From: Methylophilus aquaticus
GTDB taxonomy: Bacteria; Pseudomonadota; Gammaproteobacteria; Burkholderiales; Methylophilaceae
Assembly: GCF_030769565.1 (NCBI RefSeq)
Contig: NZ_JAVCAP010000006.1
Location: 1 to 44,281 of the forward strand
Length of the DNA stretch: 44,281 nucleotides
Reading direction: 5' to 3'
Position 1 is the first letter of the stretch, and each line of letters begins with the position of its first letter. The translations under genes were made by a program, and so were the position numbers. Shown piece by piece: positions 8,501 through 19,228 of this stretch. Below the pieces are notes generated by a model. It was not told where the DNA came from. It worked only from the letters and a program-made list of their open reading frames with translations, and ran no database searches.

Positions 8501-9085
8501 GAGTTAGCCTCTGAAAAAGAACGAAAAAGCTATCTCGACAGCCAGTTACAGGATCTGATCAGCGCCACCGAAACGCTGGAAGACGCCATCCAGAAAATTG
8601 ACCGTGAAACACGTGGCAAACTGCGTGCGACCTTTGACGAAGCCAATCGCAACTTTGGCGAATTGTTTCAAACCCTGTTTAACGGCGGCCAGGCCAAACT
8701 GGAATTGTTGGGCGATGAAATTCTAGACACGGGCGTACAGGTGTTTGCCCAGCCACCTGGCAAAAAAAATACCACCATTCAGCTCCTTTCTGGCGGAGAG
8801 AAAGCGCTGACTGCGATGGCGCTGGTCTTTGCGTTGTTCCGCCTGAATCCAGCCCCGTTCTGTTTGATGGATGAGGTGGACGCGCCACTGGATGACAGCA
8901 ACACCGAGCGCTTCTGCCAACTGGTGCGTGTCATGTCTGAAAAAACACAATTTCTGTTTGTTTCACACAACAAAATTACTATGGAAATGTCTCAACAATT
9001 GATAGGCGTCACCATGCAGGAATCCGGTGTGTCACGCATTGTGGATGTAGATATTGATGAAGCGATACGCATGCATGCGGCGTAA
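5576..9085 (+). CDS. smc: Chromosome partition protein SMC
   Basis: The ATPase of the SMC-ScpAB complex, which loads on DNA and helps fold and segregate the chromosome. It has 1169 residues. The start is TTG at 5576, because the translation from there (MRLTHLKLAGFKSF) is the family N-terminus and no ATG fits. Walker A is GPNGCGKS (31-38). The signature is LSGGE (1071-1075) and Walker B runs to D1099/E1100 (LMDEVDAPLDD). Two long coiled-coil arms (about 165-500 and 660-990) flank a hinge (about 510-650). The arms are very rich in Gln, Ala and His and carry repeated CAG/CAA runs. It is divergent from queF, and zipA and ligA follow. The scpA and scpB genes are not here. Confidence 0.97.
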   Translation: MRLTHLKLAGFKSFVDPTTIHLHGQRVGVVGPNGCGKSNVMESVRWVLGESSAKEMRADAMDAVIFNGSGNRKAISRASVELVFDNSMGGASGEWNQYAEISVKRVIERDKGSTYYINNTAVRRRDVADLFLGTGLGGRAYAIIGQNTISRIVEARPEELRVFLEEAAGISKYKERRRETELRLRDTRENLARVDDISREMNKQILKLEAQAVVTQQYQSLQAAFKLAEAQWWWLRKRDALLAHEAASKAVEQAVNALEAQMAALRSNELQLEQLRQQHQEAANTLHTTQAAFYEANAQVSNLDLQVKQSEEARDRLLQQQQQLQAQLERGSQQQQQLQAQLAEKTAALALAEHTVAGHASQLSSLQQDLPAQATQLQGVQQAAQNAQMAVQHSRQQIQIEQNNVQFMQRNLADAQQRLQQLNQELGLWALPDMQAMDALQQQLAEHQASLQGAEQQLAQSRTQEAEWQQQLQQARNTLQQAQRAHHQAEAECQSLLKLQHSMKQDQQLAPWLQKTGLQSAPRLWQAIQIETAWQPALEAFLGLKLNALLPEQQTDWLHLPHPQAALAIAQSATEAATLPGHWQGLPSLYSLMSVKQPAMTGAVQHWLAGVYVLEDLSQLGHLQPKLQAGMCLLTKNGDIYQRYSVVFHGRQTQMQGVLERQQQLESLQAGLATLLAQVSDAQQQVQGLEASLHTLRQQQQLAHQHIKQYTAGMHDLQLQVSRMQQAHDNALRRQTALQQEITLADAKQGKLTEEIAQAQQSIARQQQLFAGLETAAREAQSAKQQTEQAYFNLRDAVQQAEKAHQSQVFEHTLLKNAVSELQQRLTQNNQERQHLELRLGETAQALAISTMETLKANLAEALTRQHTCEQALAQARNQLAQQEAALQEQERARMQVDQQLYPLRDAVEQRRLKQQECRMQVEQCETALHAAGLDEASIQQGLEPDAKVHSLAQTTQRLQQQIQQLGPVNMAAIEELASEKERKSYLDSQLQDLISATETLEDAIQKIDRETRGKLRATFDEANRNFGELFQTLFNGGQAKLELLGDEILDTGVQVFAQPPGKKNTTIQLLSGGEKALTAMALVFALFRLNPAPFCLMDEVDAPLDDSNTERFCQLVRVMSEKTQFLFVSHNKITMEMSQQLIGVTMQESGVSRIVDVDIDEAIRMHAA

Positions 9086-9136
9086 AGCATGTTTTGTTGT
9101 ATCATATTTCGTAGTTTTAAAGGATTGTAAGCATAC

Positions 9137-10558
9137 ATGTCTGATTTATGGATGATTTTGGTGTTGCTAGGCGTCAGCATTGTGCTGGCAGTGGTAGCTT
9201 TTAACTGGTGGCAAGAGAAAAAATACCGCCGAGATGTGGAGTATCGTTTTAGTCAGAACCGTGTCGATGTGCTTGACACCGAGACGCCTGCCGCTCCGTC
9301 AAAACGTGAATCTGGGATCCACTCTGCAACGAGTGAAAAACATACGCGCTCTGAAGACGTTGAAGGTTGGATGTCTGAGCCCCGCGTACGTCAAGCGCCA
9401 AAAGTTGAACCAGGCTTTAGCGTAGAGCCATCTAAGCCCAAAAAAGTCGCATCCGAACAGTTAGATCACTCGAGTGTCAGCAAACTGGCGGCTGAATTAC
9501 AGTTTACACAAGGCCAGCAATCAGCCGTGCAGCCAATCCCACCGCAATCATTCAACCCTCAGCAGTCCAAGCCGGGGCTGCCTGAATCAGCTGTCAGCCA
9601 GGAGGCACTGGCTTTTGCGACAGCGCCTGATGCAAGTGAGACGTCTGATGCGAGTGCAGGGATTTCAGAACAACCACAACTGGTTGAAACGCCTCAGGTA
9701 AAAGTTATTTTACCTCCGGCAGTCAACCCTGTAATGGATCTGGTTGGCGTGATTGCTGCCCCGCTGGGTGTGGCAACTGTCGAACTCGAAGACTTACTGG
9801 CAGAAGTGAAAACTTTTCCACAGCACGCTACACTTTGGGCGCTGAATGGGGCTGCGAACGCACCGTCTCATTGGCTTGATTTGCTTGGCATTGACAGTGC
9901 TGGCTTGCAAAACTTGTCCAGTGTTACGCAACTCGTGTGTGGGTTGCAACTTGCAGATCGTGGCGGACCGGTGGATGCAGACACACTGAAACGCTTCCAG
10001 AAGTCCATCGAGACCCTAGCGCGGCAGTTGGGATTGCAAGTGGAATGGCAAGGTGAAAATGCGCCAGCACAGCAGGCACAAATGATCGACGCTTTTTGTA
10101 TTGAAGTGGATAAAGCCGTCGAGTTTCATGTGCTGGCAGGGCAGGGCATGTTCCATGCGACAAAACTGCGTGGCTTGGCTGAGGCTAGCGGTTTGCGGTT
10201 GTCTGAGCAAGGCCGCTTTGAATTAATCAGCAGTGATGGTCATTTAGCATTTTCAGTACGCAACTATGAGGGCAAGCCATTTTCCACAGACATGTTAAAG
10301 ACTGCTGTGATGACAGGTATTACTTTCCAGTTGGATATTCCGACCACCCCTAATAATGTACAAGTATTTGACCATATGATTGAAGTGGCCAGAGGCATTG
10401 CACAAAGTCTGGGCGGCAGCATGATAGATGTAAACCGCAAACCTATTGGTGACACCCAGTTAAGTAAAATTCGTCAGCAATTGAAAACCATTTCCAGTGC
10501 CATGGCTGAAAAAGGGATCCTGCCCGGTAGCAGCCACGCCAAGCGTTTGTTTTCCTAA
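9137..10558 (+). CDS. zipA: Cell division protein ZipA
   Basis: An inner-membrane division protein that tethers FtsZ to the membrane at the septum. The 473-residue protein has the ZipA plan: one N-terminal membrane anchor (about residues 4-22), a basic patch (KKYRR), a long Pro/Gln/Ser-rich linker (about 45-190), and a C-terminal globular FtsZ-binding domain (about 330-465). The linker makes it longer than the E. coli protein (328 residues). Its place between smc and ligA agrees with the proteobacterial zipA-ligA order. It starts 51 bases after smc and ends nine bases before ligA, so the three are probably one transcript. Confidence 0.9.
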   Translation: MSDLWMILVLLGVSIVLAVVAFNWWQEKKYRRDVEYRFSQNRVDVLDTETPAAPSKRESGIHSATSEKHTRSEDVEGWMSEPRVRQAPKVEPGFSVEPSKPKKVASEQLDHSSVSKLAAELQFTQGQQSAVQPIPPQSFNPQQSKPGLPESAVSQEALAFATAPDASETSDASAGISEQPQLVETPQVKVILPPAVNPVMDLVGVIAAPLGVATVELEDLLAEVKTFPQHATLWALNGAANAPSHWLDLLGIDSAGLQNLSSVTQLVCGLQLADRGGPVDADTLKRFQKSIETLARQLGLQVEWQGENAPAQQAQMIDAFCIEVDKAVEFHVLAGQGMFHATKLRGLAEASGLRLSEQGRFELISSDGHLAFSVRNYEGKPFSTDMLKTAVMTGITFQLDIPTTPNNVQVFDHMIEVARGIAQSLGGSMIDVNRKPIGDTQLSKIRQQLKTISSAMAEKGILPGSSHAKRLFS

Positions 10559-12661
<2,103 letters not shown>

Positions 12662-12662
12662 T

Positions 12663-13541
12663 ATGCGCTCAAGCCTTACTTTAATACTTTTACTTAATCT
12701 ATTGAATATTAATCATTTATATGCAGAGGATATGCAGCTGGAAGCCTGCCAGACCGCCCTCACAAAAAAACAATGGACCCAGGCGGTGCAAGCTGCCGAA
12801 CAATCACCCAATAACGCCAATGCATGGTTATGCAAAGGTCGCGCGCAAACGGCCATGCAACAACGTGAAGCCGCGCAACAAAGCTTCGAGCATGCCATTA
12901 CGCTCAACCCTGCTGGACTGGATTTAATCTCAGCTTATTTATTGTTGGGGAATACTCAGCACGCGCTTAAACAAAACGAAGCTGCACTTGCCAGCTACGA
13001 GCAAGCATTAGCGTTGAGCAAACACGAAAAAATCAAACGCTATGCCATGGTCACGCACAACTTAAAAGGCGAAGCGCTGCTCGAACTGGGCCAATACCTA
13101 CCGGCATTAGAAGCGTTTCAGGCAGGTGAAAAGCTTGCCATGAACGACAATGAACGCGCAGACAGCTACGAACATGAAGCACAGGCCTATCAAAAACTGC
13201 AACAACTCGATAAAGCCGTGGAATACCAGCTCAAAGCCGTGCTTATGCAGAAAAAGTCAGGCGAGCCAGACCAATATGCCGAGGCCAGCTTAACGCTTGG
13301 CGAACTGTTTGTTGCCCAAAAAGACTATATCAGCGCAGACCGCACCTACCAGCGCTTGATGGACTATGCACATGATAATGGAGGTGCTTTTTACGAAGCC
13401 AAAGCTGCGATTTACCTGGCTGAAGTACGTAAATTGAATGGTGACCCTGCAAGTGCAGCACAATTGATTCAGCAGGCAGAAACCATTGCAGCAACATTGC
13501 ATGACACCGAGCTGGATGCCTTACTGGTGAAGGCCAAATAA
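12663..13541 (+). CDS. Exported tetratricopeptide-repeat protein
   Basis: A 292-residue protein with an N-terminal signal peptide (residues 1-21, hydrophobic LTLILLLNLLNINHLYA, cleavage near AYAE-like YAED). The rest is built from about six TPR units, recognisable by the alternating A/Y/G pattern (for example GKAQTA-like GRAQTAMQQREAAQQSFEHA, and LLLGNTQHALKQNEAALASY). TPR proteins are protein-binding scaffolds. This one would act in the periplasm or at the envelope. Partner and function are unknown. It follows the ligA stop by one base and is probably co-transcribed with it. A terminator begins right after its own stop. Confidence 0.85.
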   Translation: MRSSLTLILLLNLLNINHLYAEDMQLEACQTALTKKQWTQAVQAAEQSPNNANAWLCKGRAQTAMQQREAAQQSFEHAITLNPAGLDLISAYLLLGNTQHALKQNEAALASYEQALALSKHEKIKRYAMVTHNLKGEALLELGQYLPALEAFQAGEKLAMNDNERADSYEHEAQAYQKLQQLDKAVEYQLKAVLMQKKSGEPDQYAEASLTLGELFVAQKDYISADRTYQRLMDYAHDNGGAFYEAKAAIYLAEVRKLNGDPASAAQLIQQAETIAATLHDTELDALLVKAK

Positions 13542-13562
13542 GGCTTAAGAAAAGCCATTTTG
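13542..13562 (+). terminator. Probable terminator of the smc-zipA-ligA-TPR cluster
   Basis: GGCTT (13542-13546) and AAGCC (13552-13556) form a five-base stem directly after the TPR gene stop, followed by ATTTTGTG. The stem is short and the T run imperfect. A second small inverted repeat (TGATAC/GTATCA) lies further on, near 13614-13637. Confidence 0.5.
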
Positions 13563-13803
13563 TGCATTATGTTTAAGCGACCTGAATGAACGTTCCTTGA
13601 TGACTTAAGCATCTGATACCTTGTTGTTTCAGTATCAACGAGAGGCATGGTAATTTTGACGCTCAGACCAGACTGGCTTGCCATGCGCCTTGGTTAAGCA
13701 GCCTGATTTTCAAAAGATTTACCTTTTTCCCGGAATCCCTTGTAAGGTTGTCCTGTCTTACACGACAAATGGATAACACTCATCAAGCAAACAGGAACTA
13801 GAC

Positions 13804-14754
13804 ATGCTTCTGGACAACAATCGCCGCAATCCTGCCGGCATTCTTCCCTCTGAAATTACACCGCAATCAGTATTTGCGGACCGCCGATTGTTCTTGCAGA
13901 CCGCAGGCTTGGCTGCGGCAGGATTGTTATTGCCGGGGCAGTCACGTGCTACGCAAACCACGCTGGCTTATCAAAAAACGGCCTATGGCAAAGAAGAAAC
14001 GCTGACCAGTCTGGAGGATGTCACCAGCTATAACAACTATTATGAGTTTGGGACGGGGAAATCAGATCCGGCACGTGAGGCCAGCCTGTTTAAGCCGACG
14101 CCATGGGCGATCAAGATTGAAGGGGCGGTGAAACAAGCGAAAACATTGAGTCTTGAGCAATTGATGAAGCTGGCGCCGTTGGAAGAGCGTATTTACCGTA
14201 TGCGTTGCGTCGAGGGCTGGTCTATGGTGATTCCATGGGTGGGCTTGCCGCTTAAAGCTTTAATCGATTGGGCGCAACCGACCGGCAATGCTAAATACGT
14301 GGTGTTTATTTCAGCCAATGATCCCCAAACCATGCCTGGCGCCCGTATGCCAATTCTGGATTGGCCTTATGTTGAAGGCTTGCGCATGGATGAAGCCATG
14401 CAGCCCCTGACACTGTTGGCTGTGGGGTTGTATGGCAAGGTTTTGCCTAACCAGAATGGTGCGCCGGTACGCCTGGTGGTGCCATGGAAATATGGTTTTA
14501 AAGGCGGTAAGGCGATTACCAGCATTCGTTTTGTTGAGCACATGCCACAAACCACATGGATGAAAGCCGGGCCACGTGAGTACGGATTTTATGCCAATGT
14601 GAATCCGCAGGTAGACCATCCACGCTGGACGCAGTCATCCGAAAAACCTATTGGCGGTGGTTTGTTTGGCGGAAGGGTGAAAACCAGAATGTTTAATGGG
14701 TATGATGAAGTCGGCCAGCTGTATAGTGGCATGGACTTGAAAAAGTACTTTTAA
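13804..14754 (+). CDS. msrP: Protein-methionine-sulfoxide reductase catalytic subunit MsrP
   Basis: A periplasmic molybdenum enzyme that repairs oxidised methionine in envelope proteins, with electrons from the MsrQ heme protein. The 316-residue precursor has a twin-arginine signal ([15 protein letters not shown], about residues 23-45), so it is exported folded with its cofactor. C135 in the MRCVEG motif is the molybdenum ligand of the sulfite-oxidase fold. The C-terminal [18 protein letters not shown] region is typical of the family. The start has AGGA seven bases upstream. It ends two bases before msrQ, so the two are one operon. The msrP-msrQ order is the usual one. Confidence 0.96.
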   Translation: MLLDNNRRNPAGILPSEITPQSVFADRRLFLQTAGLAAAGLLLPGQSRATQTTLAYQKTAYGKEETLTSLEDVTSYNNYYEFGTGKSDPAREASLFKPTPWAIKIEGAVKQAKTLSLEQLMKLAPLEERIYRMRCVEGWSMVIPWVGLPLKALIDWAQPTGNAKYVVFISANDPQTMPGARMPILDWPYVEGLRMDEAMQPLTLLAVGLYGKVLPNQNGAPVRLVVPWKYGFKGGKAITSIRFVEHMPQTTWMKAGPREYGFYANVNPQVDHPRWTQSSEKPIGGGLFGGRVKTRMFNGYDEVGQLYSGMDLKKYF

Positions 14755-14756
14755 TC

Positions 14757-15365
14757 ATGCAGTTACCAGGTTCAATTTCACCTGCACAATCAATCAGTTA
14801 CGCTAAAATCGTCGCCTGGCTGGCTGCTTTTATCCCGCTGCTTCGTTTGTTCTATCTGGGCTTTACTGACCAACTGGGCGCCAATCCGGTGGAGTTTGTG
14901 GAGCGTTCAACCGGCACTTGGGCGTTGGTGTTTCTGTTGATTTCACTGGCTATTACCCCTATTCGTAACCTGAGCGGCCAGGCCTGGTGGATTGCACTGC
15001 GCCGCCTGCTAGGGCTATGGATGTTCGCTTATGCCTGTTTGCATGTGCTGGCTTATGTCTGGCTAGACTATATGTTTGACTGGCCCGATATCGTCAAGGA
15101 CATTGTCAAACATCCATATGTGCTGGTGGGTGCCTCGGCATTGCTTCTGACAATTCCGCTGGCAGCGACTTCTAACCAGCGGGCCATTCGTCAACTCAAG
15201 CGGCGCTGGAAAACTCTGCATCAACTGGTCTATTTGGTGGCAGTACTGGCTTTGCTGCACTTTTGGTGGCTGGTAAAAAAAGATGTGACGGAACCTGCGA
15301 TTTATATCCTCTGCTTTGTGCTGTTAATGGCTTTGCGCTGGCCACATTGGTTTTCCAAAAAATAA
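14757..15365 (+). CDS. msrQ: Heme b membrane subunit MsrQ
   Basis: Integral membrane protein of the ferric-reductase-like family that takes electrons from the quinone pool or flavin reductase and passes them to MsrP. The 202 residues contain about five or six membrane helices (near 17-36, 57-75, 84-108, 120-138, 158-172, 178-195). Histidines in the helices (for example in YACLHVLAY, LHQLVYL and LLHFWW) are candidate heme ligands. It begins two bases after msrP ends. No intrinsic terminator of good quality was found behind it. Confidence 0.95.
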   Translation: MQLPGSISPAQSISYAKIVAWLAAFIPLLRLFYLGFTDQLGANPVEFVERSTGTWALVFLLISLAITPIRNLSGQAWWIALRRLLGLWMFAYACLHVLAYVWLDYMFDWPDIVKDIVKHPYVLVGASALLLTIPLAATSNQRAIRQLKRRWKTLHQLVYLVAVLALLHFWWLVKKDVTEPAIYILCFVLLMALRWPHWFSKK

Positions 15366-15722
15366 GCACACGGCTATCAATCCAACTTTCAACTGGCCTG
15401 CCTTGCACTTGTTGCATGGATATCAGCAACCATAAAACTTTGAGGTAAGGCGTGTGCACTGGCCAGCACATTAGAGCCGATGACAAGCACTTTTCACCGG
15501 CTATCATTTTGACGATGCGGACGGTGATGCCTTGGAAAATTACAAGCTGCGATTACTCTACCTTGTCATCTTTTTGCTGCTTTTAACTGACATGGCTAGC
15601 CGGTTCAGTCTGGATTCTGCCTGGTTTTCCAATCGATGCAAAACATACTGATACATTTTGCCGCCAACTCTCGCTTGACTTTCAGGATGCTTGCACACAT
15701 TATTTAGGGATTAGGTAATTCG
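15366..15722. other. Intergenic region before the GGDEF/EAL gene
   Basis: No gene is seen in this stretch. It holds weak inverted repeats (GCACAC/GTGTGC near 15366 and 15452; TGTGC/GCACA near 15451-15468) and a candidate promoter at 15675-15703. From 15723 two mini-ORFs lead into the signalling gene. Confidence 0.5.
15675..15703 (+). promoter_or_regulatory. Candidate sigma-70 promoter for the GGDEF/EAL gene
   Basis: TTGACT (15675-15680), a 17-base spacer, then CATTAT (15698-15703): five of six and four of six consensus bases. A start near 15710 would place the two mini-ORFs at 15723-15889 in the mRNA leader. Confidence 0.45.
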
Positions 15723-15773
15723 ATGATGACTATTTCGGTTACCACTAAAATTGCGGGGAGTGTGTCATCTTGA
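15723..15773 (+). CDS. Possible leader mini-ORF (16 residues)
   Basis: ATG ATG ... TGA encoding MMTISVTTKIAGSVSS, 13-20 bases after the likely transcription start. Its stop TGA overlaps the TTG of the next mini-ORF. It could be a coupled leader peptide, but coding is unproven. Confidence 0.25.
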   Translation: MMTISVTTKIAGSVSS

Positions 15774-15889
15774 CAACCGACTGGCAAAGCATTTTGCCCT
15801 TGGGTCGGCAGTTGGATTTTGCACTGCGGTTGTTGAAAGTACGGAATGACAAAATGTATTACGGCGCCAAGTCATCAGATCTTGGCTGA
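15770..15889 (+). CDS. Possible leader mini-ORF (39 residues) overlapping the GGDEF/EAL start
   Basis: Starts at TTG behind a good GGGGAG ribosome site nine bases upstream, and runs 44 bases into the next gene in another frame. The peptide (beginning LTTDWQSILPLGRQLDFAL) looks like ordinary protein and not random sequence. It may couple translation to the main gene. It could also be the true N-terminus, cut off by a frameshift near 15840. Confidence 0.3.
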   Translation: MTTDWQSILPLGRQLDFALRLLKVRNDKMYYGAKSSDLG

Positions 15890-18800
15890 ACAAGTGTTGA
15901 TAGCCGCTGCGCTAGAGAAATGGCGGCCGCTGGCACGCGTTTCCTGTTTTTTTCTGGCAGCGATTGTTGACGCAGAAGGATGCTGTGAGTCAGTTTATGA
16001 CTTTAAGGCAGAGGATGTCCGTCAACCGCTTCTGTCGAAACAGCCTATCTGGCCTTGTTTGCCACCCTCAATTCATGCTGCCTTGGCGACGGCTTTGGCG
16101 CACCCTTTTCCAGAAGTAGCCGAGCGCATGTTGCAGCTCCCGCTTAAAGATACCGAGGGTGTCTGGCTGGAGCTGTTATTTAAACAGCTGCCCGCTGCTG
16201 AGCACGCTAATCAACCACCACAATGCAGAGTGCTATTGCTCATTCGCGACATTACTGCGCAACGCCAGTCAGAACAAAGTCTGATGCATCAGGATGCCAG
16301 TTTTGAGAAATACCCGCGTGGTGTGGTGGTGTGTGATGCGCAACAAAACATTATCGAGATCAACCAAACCTTTACTGAAATTACCGGTTATTCACGTGCG
16401 GATATCATAGGCCATAACAGTCGAATCAAACAGGGTCCGCTGACCGATCCTGAAACGGTCAATCAGATCAGGCAGGCATTAGCTGAAAAACGTTCATTTC
16501 GCGGGCGACTGATTAATTATCGCAAGGACGGCACGCCGTTTTGGAATGAGCTGCTGATACAACCAGTCCTGACTGCGCAAGGGGAGGTTGCATATTACCT
16601 TGGCCTGCTTGAGGATGTGACTTATCAACTCAGAAATGATGAGCATCAAATGATCGCACAGGCGGTATTTGATCAGGTTTCGCATGGCTTGCTAATTATC
16701 AATCCGCAGCGTTTGTTGCTGAACTGCAACCAGGCGTTTACTGCACTTTGTGGCTATGCACTGCGCGATATTATCGGTATCAAACTGGACAACATCGCAG
16801 ATACCGGCATGGACAGCTGGCAGAGCGTGTTGTCGGCTTTTGCGCATACGCAGGAGTACCGCGGGGAAATCGCCATCCAGCACGCGCAGGGACCGGGCCA
16901 GGCGCTATGGTGTGATGTTACGCTTACCCCGGTGCTGGATCATCATCAGCAAGTCGCATTCTTTATTGCCCTGATTCAGGATGTCACCCACCACAAACAA
17001 AGCGAGCTGAGCTTGCTCAAACACGAAAGTTACCAGCGCGCGCTGTTAGACAGCTTTCCTTCCATGATCTGGCTGAAAGACACTCATGGCAAGCTGTTAA
17101 CCGCTAACCAGCAGTATTTGCGCATGTGTGGCATTTCTAATCAAATGGATATCACCGGTAAAACAGATGCCGACTGCTGGCCTGCCGAAATTGCACAACA
17201 GTTTACTGAACGCGATGACCAGGTGATGCAGGATCACCAGCCGAGTAGGGTGGATGAGGCCCTGATTATTCAGGGCGTGACACGCTGGTTTGAAACCTAC
17301 AGAGCCCCTGTATTATCAAAAGGCGCGGTGGTTGGCAGTGTCGGTATTGCCCAAGAGGTGACTGAGCAACGGCGTCTGGTGGCCTATGAGCGCTTTAAGT
17401 TTGCCATGCTGGAAATGGTGGTGCAGGAGCAAGATGCAGCCTTGATCCTGGAGAAAATTGCACGCGGCATTGAATCCTTGCATCCTGGCTCTTATTGCGC
17501 GATTGCCCTGGCCAAGAATATGGGGCAACTGGTACAAACAGTGATTGCGCCGACTTTACCCAAGGTTTTTCTCGAAACACTCAGTCAGTTGCGTGTGGAG
17601 ATGGGAAATGGCTCGTTGGGAACGGCCATTGCTATCAAGCAGCGCGTGATTGTTGAAGATGTGATGAACCATCCTTACTGGCTCTATCACCGCGAAGCGG
17701 CCAGCAAGGCCGGAATCAGAGCCGGATGGGCAGAGCCGATTATTACGACTGGTGGCGAGGTGTTGGGTGCATTTGGTATTTACTACCAGGCCTCACAAAC
17801 CCCTTCACTGGAAGAGCAGGGCTTGATCGCGCAGGCGGCCAAGCTGGTCAGTATTGTGCTGGAGCGACATGTCTCGCAGGATCGCATCCAGACATTGGCT
17901 TATCGTGACCTGGTGACCGGCTTGCCAAACCGGCGGCAGGTTAACGAAATTTTGCAGCAGATGCGAGAGCAGCCACTGGAAGCGCATCACTCGGCAGTGA
18001 TCTATATAGACCTGGACCACTTCAAGTGGATTAACGACGCGCATGGACACGCTTTGGGTAATGCTTTACTCGCTCAAGTGGCTGAACGCTTGCAGACGGT
18101 GGTCGAGCATCATTTCCTGGCATGCATGGGTGGAGACGAGTTTGTGGTCGTGCTATCCGGGCTGGATAGCAACCAAGCCATGGCACAACAGCAAATGCAA
18201 GGCATGCAGCACAGGTTGCAAAAATCGTTTGGCCGCATGTACAAGGTGGATGGGCAGAAACTCCATATTACTGCCAGCATGGGCATGGCACTGTTCAGCG
18301 CATCCTCCATGCGTGAGGTGGACTGCGTCAAGGCTGTAGATATTGCGATGCATAAAGCCAAGCAGGCAGGGCGTAACACCGTGTGTATTTATGACCCTGG
18401 CATGCAGGCTGAAATTGCAACGCAAGTCATGCTGGAATCACAGTTGCGAGAAGCTATTGTGATGCAGCAGTTACGTCTGTATTACCAGGTGCAGGTTGAT
18501 CATACCGGCCGTCCATTTGGTGCCGAAGCGCTGATACGCTGGCAACACCCGCAGCATGGGCTGATTTCACCGTCACAGTTTATTCCGATTGCCGAGGCCA
18601 GCGGATTGATTGTTGAGATGGGTAAATGGGTAATTGATCAGGCTTGCGCCCAGATTGCTGCGTGGCAGACTGACCCAAAAACCAGCGAGCTCAGTTTGTC
18701 AGTGAATATCAGTGCCCGCCAGTTCAGGCAATCCAACTTTATTAGCATGGTGAAGTCCTGTATTCAACGGCATCATATAAACCCGAATGCCTTGCGACTG

Positions 18801-19193
18801 GAGCTAACTGAAAGTGTGCTGCTTGAGAATGTGGATGATGCGGTACATATCATGACTCAACTGAGCCAGCTAGGTATTCAGTTTTCTCTGGATGATTTTG
18901 GTACGGGTTACTCGTCTCTGCAATATCTAAAGAAGCTGCCTTTGTATCAACTCAAAATTGACCGCTCGTTTGTGAATGATATTGTGACTGACAGTCACGA
19001 CCGCACCATTGTGCGTACGATTATTGCCATGGCACAAAGTATGTATCTGGGGGTCATTGCAGAAGGGGTCGAAACAGAGGCACAAATGGAGTTGTTACTA
19101 AACAACGGTTGTCGCCGCTATCAGGGATATTTATTTGGTAAACCCATGCCGATTGATACCTTTAATCAACTTCTGAAGAACAGTTTTGGCTAG
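15846..19193 (+). CDS. PAS-PAS-PAS-GAF-GGDEF-EAL cyclic-di-GMP signalling protein
   Basis: A 1115-residue protein that could both make and degrade cyclic-di-GMP. Three PAS domains (about residues 155-260, 275-385, 395-510) and a GAF domain (about 530-670) sense input. The cyclase motif is intact (GGDEF, 762-766), but the upstream RxxD product-inhibition site is absent. The phosphodiesterase motif is intact (E894-A-L), with ELTES, DDFGTGYSSL, KIDRSFV and EGVE all kept. No membrane segment is seen, so it is cytoplasmic. Both domains look competent, so net activity cannot be read from sequence. Lying next to the flagellar cluster, it plausibly tunes motility. The start has only a weak ribosome site, see the upstream mini-ORFs. 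Confidence 0.93.
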   Translation: MTKCITAPSHQILAEQVLIAAALEKWRPLARVSCFFLAAIVDAEGCCESVYDFKAEDVRQPLLSKQPIWPCLPPSIHAALATALAHPFPEVAERMLQLPLKDTEGVWLELLFKQLPAAEHANQPPQCRVLLLIRDITAQRQSEQSLMHQDASFEKYPRGVVVCDAQQNIIEINQTFTEITGYSRADIIGHNSRIKQGPLTDPETVNQIRQALAEKRSFRGRLINYRKDGTPFWNELLIQPVLTAQGEVAYYLGLLEDVTYQLRNDEHQMIAQAVFDQVSHGLLIINPQRLLLNCNQAFTALCGYALRDIIGIKLDNIADTGMDSWQSVLSAFAHTQEYRGEIAIQHAQGPGQALWCDVTLTPVLDHHQQVAFFIALIQDVTHHKQSELSLLKHESYQRALLDSFPSMIWLKDTHGKLLTANQQYLRMCGISNQMDITGKTDADCWPAEIAQQFTERDDQVMQDHQPSRVDEALIIQGVTRWFETYRAPVLSKGAVVGSVGIAQEVTEQRRLVAYERFKFAMLEMVVQEQDAALILEKIARGIESLHPGSYCAIALAKNMGQLVQTVIAPTLPKVFLETLSQLRVEMGNGSLGTAIAIKQRVIVEDVMNHPYWLYHREAASKAGIRAGWAEPIITTGGEVLGAFGIYYQASQTPSLEEQGLIAQAAKLVSIVLERHVSQDRIQTLAYRDLVTGLPNRRQVNEILQQMREQPLEAHHSAVIYIDLDHFKWINDAHGHALGNALLAQVAERLQTVVEHHFLACMGGDEFVVVLSGLDSNQAMAQQQMQGMQHRLQKSFGRMYKVDGQKLHITASMGMALFSASSMREVDCVKAVDIAMHKAKQAGRNTVCIYDPGMQAEIATQVMLESQLREAIVMQQLRLYYQVQVDHTGRPFGAEALIRWQHPQHGLISPSQFIPIAEASGLIVEMGKWVIDQACAQIAAWQTDPKTSELSLSVNISARQFRQSNFISMVKSCIQRHHINPNALRLELTESVLLENVDDAVHIMTQLSQLGIQFSLDDFGTGYSSLQYLKKLPLYQLKIDRSFVNDIVTDSHDRTIVRTIIAMAQSMYLGVIAEGVETEAQMELLLNNGCRRYQGYLFGKPMPIDTFNQLLKNSFG

Positions 19194-19206
19194 TTACACA
19201 AGGCCG

Positions 19207-19228
19207 TCGCAATGGCCCTTTATTGCGA
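19207..19228. terminator. Hairpin between converging genes
   Basis: TCGCAAT (19207-19213) and ATTGCGA (19222-19228) pair perfectly around an eight-base loop, between the GGDEF/EAL stop (19193) and the motD stop (19220). It could end transcription from either side, but no long T run follows. Confidence 0.35.
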
